In this document: in pieces, positions 13,557 to 22,884 of the stretch
How the letters are laid out: each line of letters begins with the position of its first letter
Numbering within the stretch: position 1 is the first letter of the stretch
Assembly: GCF_026745355.1 (NCBI RefSeq)
Contig: NC_079207.1
Coordinates: forward strand, 9,727,556-9,791,555
From: Beta vulgaris subsp. vulgaris
Taxonomy: Eukaryota; Streptophyta; Magnoliopsida; Caryophyllales; Amaranthaceae
DNA length: 64,000 nt
Direction: 5' to 3'
Position numbers and translations under genes: made by a program
Notes under the pieces: model-generated
Database searches by the model: none
What the model saw: only the letters and a program-made list of their open reading frames with translations
Told to the model about the DNA's origin: nothing

Positions 13557-14656
13557 TTCAAGTTTTTCGATCACCTCGTCATATAGCCGGAAAATGCTAA
13601 TGTAATTAATTTTTTCAAATAACACTGATGAAATGTATTGAATTTAGCGCTTTGAACAACTTAGCACAGGAGTAGACGGATCTAAGCCTGTGGTTGGGCG
13701 TCTATCATAGGCGCTTGTTTCTATGGTTGGACATCTACCATAGACGCCCGACCAAAGGTTCAGGCACCTATGGAAAACGCCTTGGTGTTTTTTCGGTAAT
13801 TATAAATCATTCTAGTCCGAGTTGTTATTTGCAGCATTTCTGATTAACTTTTCAAACGGTATGACGAGCTGATCAGACAACTTCGAGAACCGACAACAAG
13901 GTGACGTAAGACTTTTCGGGAAACATTATGGTAGATATTGACGAAAAAAATGGCAAGTGACCTCTTCGAAAAAGTGTCCAAAGATGTTGATGTTGTGAGT
14001 CTAGGGATCTAAGGAAATGTTATGGTGAAGAAGCCTTTGATCTTGTAACCAAAAATTGTGATCCTAGTCTTGTGGTTTATCATCTTATTTCGGAAGGCTT
14101 AGACATATCTTATATAATGGATTGTAAAGGCGATGTTGTTGTAGACAGTGTATCGTCCGTTTCCAATATTCCTGGAGGTAATCGAAGTAGATGCAATTAC
14201 ACTATATGGAAGGACAAACTTGCATAATTAGCTCATTGTAATGATATTAATCATGTTTTCTTTTAAGTTTCTCTCACTAGCTTTTATAAGCCGGCACTTT
14301 TTGATGCTACATGGGCTCATGGCATGGTCGAAATCAACATAAAGGAATATGAAGTAATCTAGAGAGTCAAACCAAACATTACGCCAAATGAAATTCACGT
14401 GAACATATCGAATTGTTCAATTTGGCATATCATGCCATTCATTTGTATTTTCCATAATTTGTTATACATTTTGTCGATAATTTGAAATTGGCATGAGACC
14501 AAACCTGAAAACAATTTGTGTACACGAAATTATTGTGATGCTGATCTTATTAACCAGCTTCAAATATTTGTCTCTTGAGAGAGAAGGGAGAAACTTAGCT
14601 TTTGTGCAATATGTTGGAACTATTACAAATGAACTCATTGCACTTAATTTGCAAGT
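13557..14656. other. Intergenic stretch with a decayed coding-like segment
   Basis: 13660-13790 holds a short inverted or duplicated GGCGTCTATCATAGGCG-like pair. About 14007-14470 read on the plus strand gives interrupted protein-like text with several stops, such as GEEAFDLVTKNCDPSLVVYH and RVKPNITPNEIHVN. I cannot assign a family. It is probably the remains of a mobile-element or host coding region. Confidence 0.3.
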
Positions 14657-14752
14657 AAAACCCTAAACCCTAAACTCTAAACACAAACACCATAAATCTC
14701 AAAACCCTAAACCTTAAAATATAAAACCCTAAACCCTAAACCCTAAAACCCT
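14657..14752 (+). repeat. Interstitial telomere-like CCCTAAA run
   Basis: About ten imperfect copies of the plant telomere heptamer CCCTAAA (variants ACTCTAAA, ACCTTAAA), ending directly against the TTTGTA hexamer array. Confidence 0.85.
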
Positions 14753-14950
14753 TTATTTATATTTGTATTTGTATTTGTATTTGTATTTATATTTGTATTT
14801 GTATTTGTATTTGTATTTGTATTTGTATTTGTATTTGTATTTGTATTTGTATTTGTATTTGTATTTGTATTTGTATTTGTATTTATATTTATTATTGTTG
14901 TTATTGTTGTTGTTATTGTTATTATTATTTTTATTTTTATTATTATTCTA

Positions 14951-14984
<34 letters not shown>

Positions 14985-15390
14985 TTTTTTGTATTCGTAT
15001 TTGTTTTCGTTTTTGGTGTTTGGGTTCGTTTTTGGGTTCGATTTCCGGTTTGTTTCGTGTTCGTATGTGTATCTGTATTTGTATTTGTATCCATATTCGT
15101 ATTCATATTTGTTTTTGTTTTTGTATTCGTATTTGTTTTTGGTTTCGTCTTCGTTTCATTTTCGATTTCCGGATCAGTTTTCCATTCGGCTTCGAATTCC
15201 TATTCGTATTCGTTTTCGTTTTGGTTTCCGGTTTCGTTTTCACTTTGGTATTCGTGTTTGTATGGGTATACGTATTCGTATTCGTATGGGTATTCGTATT
15301 TATATCCATATTCGTATTCAATTTCGTTTTTGTATTCGGTTTTGTATTCTATCTTATTCGGATTCGTATTCACATACACATACAATAGTC
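14753..15390 (+). repeat. (TTTGTA)n hexamer array grading into TTCGTA variants
   Basis: 14757-14886 is a nearly perfect array of ATTTGT hexamers. 14887-14990 changes to ATT/GTT trinucleotides. 14991-15375 returns to a decayed hexamer periodicity with TTCGTA, TTCGTT and TCCGGT variants. The long open frames here, with LYLYLY-like or F/V/R-rich products, are translations of the repeat and not genes. Confidence 0.9.
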
Positions 15391-15580
15391 TCAAGTCTAA
15401 CAAGCAAAATTCTCAAAAGTTATTTCTTACTTCATAATTTATAGTATAATCAATGTATGAAGTAGTTAGTAAATAATATGCCCTCTTATTGCCCGTTAGA
15501 CTATTTCTTCTATAGATAATGAAAGGTATGATGGCCATGTTCTTAAGACTTCTATATAATCACAATAAGAATGATGTTAC

Positions 15581-15708
15581 CAAAGATGTCTTGGCCTAGT
15601 GGTTAAGATTAAGGTGCTGTGAACGATAAGTCACAGGTTCGAATCTCCATCCCCTTCTTTGTACTTTGTACCGCCTTCGTGGCTCATATGGATCAAAAAA
15701 AAAAAAAA
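15581..15708 (+). mobile_element. tRNA-derived SINE with poly(A) tail
   Basis: An A-box-like TGGCCTAGTGGTTAAG and a B-box-like GGTTCGAATCTCC are spaced as in a tRNA-derived polymerase III promoter. The tail is about 14 A. Flanking direct repeats are CACAATAAGAATGATGTTAC (15561-15580) and CACAATAAGAATGTTGTTAC (15709-15728), a 20-bp target duplication with one mismatch. The homologous site in copy 2 (about 16313-16335) has a single uninterrupted copy, confirming insertion. Confidence 0.92.
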
Positions 15709-15880
15709 CACAATAAGAATGTTGTTACTATTTATTAATGGTAGAATCACAAATGAAAGAGATGTAATTACGAAATTAATTTCACCGGATAATGATTTTA
15801 CCCGTATCGCGTGCATATAATGTTAGTACTCATTAAGCGAATGCCAATAGTAGCATGTTCTACATTTCCATATTCTTATA

Positions 15881-16137
15881 CTCCGTCCGTCCCATAATAT
15901 AGTGCCTACTTTATTTTTGATGGGTCAAACTTTAAAATCTTTGACCGAATATTCTCATTTGTATTTATAAAAAAATGTATTCATGTGGATCTTGTTAGAT
16001 TCATCTCAATGTGTAGTTTCATTATATCAACTTTTTATATTTTTTATTAATGCAAAATTGAAGATATTAAAGGTGAAAGTTACGTTTTGGAGACCGTGTA
16101 AAAAAGAAATAAGCACTATATTATGGGACGGAGAAAA
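15881..16137. mobile_element. Stowaway MITE with paralogous empty site
   Basis: Inverted ends CTCCGTCCGTCCCATAATAT and ATATTATGGGACGGAG, with TA on both sides (15879-15880, 16138-16139). Copy 2 of the duplication reads straight through the site as TTCTTATATTAAAAAAA, so the 257-bp element plus one TA is the insertion. Confidence 0.92.
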
Positions 16138-16196
16138 TATTAAAAAAAACTCTTCAAATTTTTATAACTTCCTTAATTAACAATATTACACCATCT

Positions 16197-16539
16197 AGTA
16201 TAATCAATGTATGAAGTAATTAGTAAATAATATGCCCTATTATTACCCGACTATTTCTTCTATAGATAATGAAAGGTATTATGGCCATGTTTTTAAGACT
16301 TCTATATAATCACAATAAGAATGATGTTATTATTTATTAATGGTAGAATCACAGATGAAAGAGATGTAAGTACGAAATTAATTTCACCCGATAATGATTT
16401 TACCCACATCGCGTGCATATAATACTAGTTCTCATCAAGCGAATGTTAATAGTAGCATGTTCCACATTTCAATATTCTTATATTAAAAAAACTCTTCAAA
16501 TTTTTATAACCTCCTTAATTAATAATATTACACCATCTA
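16197..16539. repeat. Tandem duplication, copy 2 (both sites empty)
   Basis: A 343-bp copy that begins with the same AGTATAATCAATGTATGAAG and ends with TTACACCATCTA. It lacks both the SINE and the Stowaway MITE of copy 1 and preserves a better Helitron-like 3' end (ATCGCGTGC at 16408-16416, then CTAG at 16425-16428 followed by T). Confidence 0.88.
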
Positions 16540-16634
16540 ATTTCATCATTATTTTCTTAGACATCAAACTAAATTTCAAAAACAAGATTGTATAATATTT
16601 TTCGTATTTAATTACATAGTTATACATATCTATA

Positions 16635-17240
16635 TCTATACTAATATATTAAAAGGCGTTCCTAAACCAGGAATGGTGCCATGTGGCGCTCTCTCTCTAG
16701 TGGACTTAGGCTATGTTTAGTTCACCTGAAATTTTCTGATCTGAACTTATCTGATCTGAACTTATTTTTTTTGATCTGATCTGAACTGATTTGATTACAT
16801 GATCTTATCTTTTAGATTTTTCTCAATATATAAGAAAAAATATAGTGATGTGGGGTCTTGTTTGATTCGTCTCAATGAGTACTTTATTAATATTCAATTA
16901 TTATAATTTTTACTAATATGTAATGAAAGATATAATGATTTTTAAATATAAGCATGATCTGAACTTATTTTTTCTGATCTGATCTGATCTGATCTGATTA
17001 GATCTGAAATAAGCAAAAATAAGGTGAACTGAACATAGCCTTACTCCACGCAATCCACAACAATAAAAAAAAATTAGAAATTACATAGTGTAAGGTTTGA
17101 TCCCGAAACCTCAAGAACATACAAAAGTCTCAAGTTCTTAACCACTAGAACAAATAATAATTAGTGTTATCATCTTAAATTATAATATTAATAAATGAAA
17201 ATTTTCCTTACCCGAGGCGTAGCCCGGACCTAATAACTAA
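16635..17240 (+). mobile_element. Non-autonomous Helitron containing a nested MITE
   Basis: Begins TCTATACTAATATATTAAAA after an A, and ends with an imperfect GC hairpin (CCGAGGC-GTA-GCCCGG, 17212-17227) followed by ATAACTAA and then T. The CTRR end and A/T target fit Helitrons. Without the inner MITE it is about 270 bp. 17085-17155 read on the minus strand resembles a tRNA-related SINE (TCTAGTGGTTAAG, then GGTTTCGGGATCAAACC). Confidence 0.82.
16709..17040. mobile_element. Intact Tourist-like MITE (GATCTGATCT family)
   Basis: 332 bp with perfect-looking ends GGCTATGTTTAGTTCACC and GGTGAACTGAACATAGCC, and a TTA target duplication (16706-16708, 17041-17043). It serves as the reference copy for the relatives at 4270-4581 and 4710-5667. 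It is nested in the Helitron 16635-17240. Confidence 0.9.
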
Positions 17241-17496
17241 TTCTCTCTTTAAATTGATGGTTATATAGATAAATAATTCATATTCTAATTTACTATATTT
17301 TTTGAAAGATGAATTTTTTTTCCGACCTTTCTGATTAGGCATTTATCATGCACAATTACCCTTTTTTTTTAGAAAATGCACCAATACCATTTTTATACAG
17401 TCCAGAAAGCCAAGAACATAGCTCATGAAGTATTACTGGATTCATGCTTATTTTCAGCTTCGTAAATATCGTAATCATTGAAAAACATCAACTGAG

Positions 17497-19419
17497 ATGA
17501 GATTATGGCTCCTTGGGAGACAATTTTCATCTTTTCCAACTCCTACTTTTGACCTTCTCTCCTCTTCAAAACTCACTCATCTTCTCCAGATTTGCAGCAA
17601 CTCAAGAGCATTAGCTCAAGCCAAACAAACCCACCAGCAAATCATACAACATGGGCTACACCAAAATCAATTTGTCATCACGAAATTGGTCCAATCTTAC
17701 GCAGAATGTGACCACTTTGGTTATGCCCAGAAGCTGTTTGATGAATTGCCTGAACCAAATGTTTTTGCTTGGACTGCTCTCCTTGCATTTCATTCAAGAA
17801 ATGGCCTTTTCATTGAGTGTTTGCAACTCTATGCTGCAATGCGGTTTATGGGTGTTTTGCCTGATCAATATGTATTTCCTAAGATTTTGAGGGCATGTGC
17901 CCAACTGTCAGCACTTGAAACAGGGGCCATGATTCATAAAGAGGCTATTGTGTGTGGAGCTGAGTTAAACGTGCAAGTTTGTAGTTCATTGATTGACATG
18001 TACTCCAAATGTAAGGATGTCAAAAGTGCTAGGTGGATTTTCGATAACATGGCCGTGAGAGACTTACTGTCTTGGAATGCCATGATTTCGGGGTATGTGT
18101 TGAATGGGTTTCTAGAGTTAGCATTGGAATTATTTGGATCAATGACATTAATGGGAGTTGAACCTGATTTAGTCACACTGAATTCTGTAATGGATGCTTA
18201 TTGTAGAATGGGTTTATATGATGAAGCTCTCAAAGTTTTTGGGAATATTGCACATCCAAGTGTTGTTTCTTGGACAACTTTAATTTCTGGCTATTCAAGG
18301 TTTGGCAATCACGAAGCATCCCTGAGGATATTCAGAGATATGATAAAGACTCTTGTATATACATCTGATTTAGATTCTCTTTCTAGTGCAGTGGTTTCTT
18401 GCCGGCATTTACAAGCTCTAAGAAATGGTCAAGAAATTCATGCCTATGGAATGAAAGCTCATTCAACCCGCGTATTCTACAATTCCTGTGGACCTGCGTT
18501 GTTGACAATGTACTCTAAGTGCAGTAGAGTTCATGATATGAGAAATGTGTTCGAGTTGATGGACAAATTTGACATGGTCACTTGGAATGCCATGATTTTT
18601 GGCCTGGTTGATCTAGCGATGGGATATTCAGCACTTGAAACCTTCACTATGATGCAAATTGTGGGAGTTAAGATTAACCAAACCACAATATCAACTATCT
18701 TACCCATTTGTGATCTGAAGTCTGGTAAACAACTTCATGCCTACATTTTTAGGAACAATTTAGTTTCAGTAGTTCCAGTTTTGAATGCTTTGATCAGCAT
18801 GTACTGTAAATGTGGATCAATTAATTCAGCTGATCTCGTTTTTTTCAACATGCCGGTAAGAGACTTAGTTTCATGGAACACAATGATTGGAGGGTTTGCA
18901 ATGCACGGAAAAGGAAAGGCTGCTCTTCAAATTCTAGAAGAAATGATACATTTAGGTCTTACTCCGGACTCTGTCACCTTAACATCAATTCTTTCAGCTT
19001 GCAATCACTCGGGCCTTTTTACTGAGGGGCTTAAAATCTTTCATAGCATGAGTAAGGACTTCGGCTTGGTTCCGACAATGGAGCATTTTGCTTGTTTAGT
19101 TGATATGTTGGCGCGTTCTGGTCAGCTAAACGAGGCTCTTGCTGTTGTCACGGAAATGCCAATCTTGCCTGACAAGCATATATGGGGGACTCTTTTAGCT
19201 GCTGCTCAAGCGCAACATGATATGGAGGTTGCTAAGTTGGCTGCAGAAAATCTGGTTAGCTTAGAACCCAAAAATGCTGGGCATTATGTGACACTCTCAA
19301 ATGTATACACTGATGATGGAAGATGGGATGATGCAATGAGGGTAAGAAAGTTGATGGAAAGCAGAGGATTGACCAAACCGAAAGGAAGTAGTTGGATTTG
19401 GATAGACTCCCAAGTCTGA
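17497..19419 (+). CDS. Pentatricopeptide repeat protein, PLS class, E subgroup, 640 aa
   Basis: Organellar RNA-binding protein of the type that acts in site-specific C-to-U editing or other RNA processing. The exact target cannot be read from the sequence. It is intronless, as is usual for the family. After a hydrophobic/basic N-terminus (MRLWLLGRQFSSFPTPTF, plausibly a mitochondrial or plastid transit peptide) come about a dozen or more PPR units from residue ~45 to ~560, with typical phrases such as NVFAWTALLAFHSRNG, SLIDMYSKCKDVKSARWIFD, DLLSWNAMISGYV and DLVSWNTMIGGFAMHGKGKA. The tail HIWGTLLAAAQ through GHYVTLSNVYTDDGRWDDA to KPKGSSWIWI is an E-type region. There is no DYW deaminase domain, so any editing role would need a partner. 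The start is the first in-frame ATG. The frame is uninterrupted. Confidence 0.95.
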   Translation: MRLWLLGRQFSSFPTPTFDLLSSSKLTHLLQICSNSRALAQAKQTHQQIIQHGLHQNQFVITKLVQSYAECDHFGYAQKLFDELPEPNVFAWTALLAFHSRNGLFIECLQLYAAMRFMGVLPDQYVFPKILRACAQLSALETGAMIHKEAIVCGAELNVQVCSSLIDMYSKCKDVKSARWIFDNMAVRDLLSWNAMISGYVLNGFLELALELFGSMTLMGVEPDLVTLNSVMDAYCRMGLYDEALKVFGNIAHPSVVSWTTLISGYSRFGNHEASLRIFRDMIKTLVYTSDLDSLSSAVVSCRHLQALRNGQEIHAYGMKAHSTRVFYNSCGPALLTMYSKCSRVHDMRNVFELMDKFDMVTWNAMIFGLVDLAMGYSALETFTMMQIVGVKINQTTISTILPICDLKSGKQLHAYIFRNNLVSVVPVLNALISMYCKCGSINSADLVFFNMPVRDLVSWNTMIGGFAMHGKGKAALQILEEMIHLGLTPDSVTLTSILSACNHSGLFTEGLKIFHSMSKDFGLVPTMEHFACLVDMLARSGQLNEALAVVTEMPILPDKHIWGTLLAAAQAQHDMEVAKLAAENLVSLEPKNAGHYVTLSNVYTDDGRWDDAMRVRKLMESRGLTKPKGSSWIWIDSQV

Positions 19420-20072
19420 TCATTTTCATTATCATGGCTGATGGCTGTGGTACTTTGAGATTTTGGGGATTGGAATTAGGGGCTCATTTTGCATACACGA
19501 TGGACATTGGACGCATAGTCAAAAACTTGATGATAAATATTTGGTTGTAAGTTTTGAAATATATAGTTGCCACCCATCCAGAGGCCCACTACAAATCAGA
19601 CACCCCCCAATCCCCCTCCCCCTTTAATACCAAGCAAATACTTGGGGTAGGAATTGAACTCTAGACCTTGCTAGGGAAGATGGAAAAATTCACTACTTGA
19701 GCCAACTCCAATTCCTAATCTTCGTGAGCAATTTATCATCCTAATTAAATTAGTTTATACAATATAATTCGAAAATACTATTTAAGACCTAATCCTTTTC
19801 TTCTAGTTTGTGGCTGTCATCATCCGTTTGATGGTGGTAAGCCTCTAATTCTTCTTTTTCTTCTAGTTTTTATTGCTTTTGTTATTAATTATCTCCCATT
19901 CTCTCTATTTTTTTAAGAGTTCTCTATTCAATTTTGGGTTATTTCTTTTCTTTCTTGGGAGTTTGGTATTTGGTTTATTCTCTTCTCACGTGTAAGTTTA
20001 AAAAATGGTATGGGAAATTGTTCCTATATATTGAAGTTCAAGACCATCAACATTGAGGTATTGAAAACTCGG
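19420..20072. other. PPR 3' flank with a SINE-like fragment
   Basis: About 19575-19730 read on the minus strand has a tRNA-like start (TTGGCTCAAGTAGTG), a B-box-like AGAGTTCAATTCCTACC and a G-rich tail region, which suggests an old SINE. The remaining sequence is AT- and T-rich with no gene seen. Confidence 0.45.
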
Positions 20073-20579
20073 ATGCGGTCAATATGGTTAATTCGGAATA
20101 TTTCTTATGCAAACTACGTTAGAATGATATATTTTCTCATCAATAGGTGTTTGATTTAGCAAATACAAGGAGGTTGCTTTGTATTCCTCAATCTAGTTCA
20201 TTGTAGTTTATTCGAAAACGAATTTGATTTGATCTTGTCTCATTATATCTTGTTTTTCTTTAATACGTACAATAGATGTCGTTTGACCTTCAATTAATGA
20301 ATTTCTCTTTCAATTTTTATTTTAAGATTTCTTGTTAAAAGAAGATGGTTTGAACCTGTTGCATTTAATTTGAACTTGTCCAAAATGGAAATTGTTGCAT
20401 TTAATTTGAAACAGATGAAGTAATAGATATAGATAGAATGTACTCCCTTTGTTTTTTTCTTATCCTTCCTACTTAGAATCTTGCACAATTAAAGAAAGGA
20501 AGATTCTTGCACATGCGTGAGATCTGATTTACTAAACAATTTAAAAAGAAATAGTACTACAATGCAAGTGGTTCCTTTA

Positions 20580-21276
20580 TGTCTATATTTATATCTATAT
20601 TTATATCTATATTTATATCTATATTTATATTTATATTTATACTTATACTTATACTTATACTTATACTTATACTTATACTTATATTTATATCTATATTTAT
20701 ATCTATACTTATATCTATACTTATACTTATACTTATACTTATACTTATACTTATACTTATACTTATACTTATACTTATACTTATACTTATACTTATACTT
20801 ATACTTATACTTATACTTATACTTATACTTATACTTATACTTATACTTATACTTATACTTATACTTATACTTATACTTATACTTATACTTATACTTATAC
20901 TTATACTTATACTTATACTTATACTTATACTTATACTTATACTTTATTAACTTACTTATACTAATACTTATACTTATACTTATACTATACTTATACTTAT
21001 ACTTATACTTATACTTATACTTATACTTATACTTATACTTATACTTATACTTATACTTATACTTATACTTATACTTATACTTATACTTATACTTATACTT
21101 ATATTTATATCTATATTTATATCTATATTTATATCTATATTTATATTTATATTTATATTTATATTTATATCTATATTTATATTTATATTTATACTTATAC
21201 TTGTACTTATACTTGTACTTATACTTGTACTTGTACTTGTACTTGTACTTATACTTATACTTATACTTATACTTAT
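20580..21276 (+). repeat. (TTATAC)n hexamer array A
   Basis: About 115 hexamers, mostly TTATAC, with blocks of TTATAT/CTATAT at both ends and TTGTAC variants near the right end. Single breaks at about 20942-20987 disrupt the phase. The open frames here (LYLYLY, ILILIL) are repeat translations. Confidence 0.95.
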
Positions 21277-21462
21277 AATTTGAAACAGAGGAAGTAATAG
21301 ATATAGATAGAATGTACTACCTTTGTTTTTTTTCTTATCCTTCCTACTTAGAATCTTGCACAATTAAAGAAAGGAAGATTCTTGCACATGCGTGAGATCT
21401 GATTTATTAAACAATTTAAAAAGAAATAGTACTACAATGCAAGTGGTTCCTTTATGATTAAA

Positions 21463-22872
21463 CTAGCTTTTTATGCACGCGATGTGTGCGATGACATTTT
21501 TAGGCCTAATTATTACTAAGTAGTAAACAGAAAGAAAATGCAAGTTCGTATTTAAGTTTACCTCCTTTTTGTGAATAAGATTTTTAAAATACAATCAAAT
21601 AGTATTTAAAAATACTTTAATAAATAAGTATAAGTAATTAAATTGCATTTGTAACTACTTTTTTGTTGACTTTAACTAATTTTCTTGAAAATCCACGCAC
21701 ACTCATCAGCCCAGTCAACTTCAAATATGTAATCAACGGTGTGGAACTGATTAATCTCCATGATCTTACTTGGTGGATATAAATTGGTGAAGAGTGAGAT
21801 TAAATTGGTGAAGAGTGAGAGTGAACTGAAGACCATCAGAAAAAAAAAACAATGCTCCAACTATTCATTCTCTCTCTCCTCTCGGCCTAAAAATTTCAGT
21901 ACATTTCTAACTATTCATTCTCTCTCTCCTCTCACTACAATCTACAACCTATATTTTCAAGGAACCTAGTTCACCCAGTTCATCAAAGTATGCAATATAC
22001 AATAACAAAATCAGGAAATTTTCGAACAACATCAAAGAAATACAGTAGATTTTAAGTCAACGTCAAAGAACAACATAAAAAATCAAGCATTTCAATTCAA
22101 GTCTCATGAAGCAGTATTAATTGGGTCATTTTGTAACAAAGAAAGGTAGTTTCTTAAATCATGGATTTCATAATTTGTAACCAAAAGTATAATCAATTTC
22201 AGTTTTTTTTTTCTCCTTTTCTAATGTTAACACTTTGAGTTTCAATTATATATGAAATAAAATTTTAAATTTTCATACACAATCTGATTTTGCATGAAAT
22301 GGTCATTTTAATTTTTCTCTTTTCTAAATTTAACACTTTGAGTTTGAATTATATTTGAAATGAAATTTTAAGTTTTTCATACACAATCTACTTTAGCATG
22401 AAATAGTCATTTTTAATTTTTCTCCTTTTTTAAATTTTAACACTTTGAGTTTCAAATTATTTGAAATGAAATTTAAAATTTTCATACACAATCATGATAT
22501 TCGCAAATTAATGTAATTTTATTTTTCTGAAAATGGATTTTTGGAAAAGTTGTTGGCAAAAAAGGGGTCTGATGCTTCAGTTTCTGATTTTCTTTCTCTA
22601 TTTCTATTTTCTTTTTCCTTTTTTGCTTCGTTTTCTTTTTACTCCTTTTGGCTTTTGTTGTACTCTCCGGTTTTCTTTTTTTTTTTTTTTTTTTTTTTTT
22701 TCCTTTTTATTTTCTCCCACTTTTTACTTCTTTTATTTTTTACTTTTTCATTTTCTTTCATTTCTTTTATTCATACTTTATACTTTTTGCAAAAATATTC
22801 TTAATCCTTGTTTTTGAGAGGAAGCAGTTTTTAGAGCCAAGTTATTATTCACCTCTCTTGATTGAGAATAGT
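21463..22872 (-). mobile_element. Truncated Helitron, 3' portion (copy A)
   Basis: Minus-strand terminus CTAG at 21463-21466 with the GCACAC-ATC-GCGTGC hairpin at 21475-21489 (one stem mismatch). The body is nearly identical to 24226-25654. The 5' part is missing because the 2.8-kb duplication ended inside it. It includes a 29-T tract (22674-22700) and T-rich low-complexity sequence. Confidence 0.8.
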
Positions 22873-22884
22873 TATTATCCTTGT

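Larger units (their letters stand above)
15443..16196. repeat. Tandem duplication, copy 1 (carries SINE and MITE)
   Basis: Starts AGTATAATCAATGTATGAAG and ends TTACACCATCTA, abutting copy 2. After removing the SINE plus one target duplication (148 bp) and the MITE plus one TA (259 bp), the unit is about 347 bp, close to copy 2. It contains a decayed Helitron 3' terminus (GTATCGCGTGC at 15804-15814, then TTAG ending at 15826, then T). Confidence 0.88.
20073..22872. repeat. 2.8-kb tandem duplication, copy A
   Basis: Begins ATGCGGTCAATATGGTTAAT and ends GATTGAGAATAGT, then a 12-bp filler leads into copy B. Contents in order: a unique-looking leader, a ~175-bp block (20395-20578), the hexamer array (20580-21276), a second copy of the block (21277-21457), and a Helitron 3' portion (21463-22872) cut off by the duplication junction. 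Confidence 0.88.

Noticed and set aside
14763..15444. Overlapping open frames in several phases and on both strands
   Set aside because: Repeat translation of the TTTGTA/TTCGTA array, not coding.
15588..15650. Functional tRNA gene
   Set aside because: The A- and B-box-like words belong to a SINE with poly(A) tail and target duplication; a cloverleaf with proper acceptor stem is not formed.
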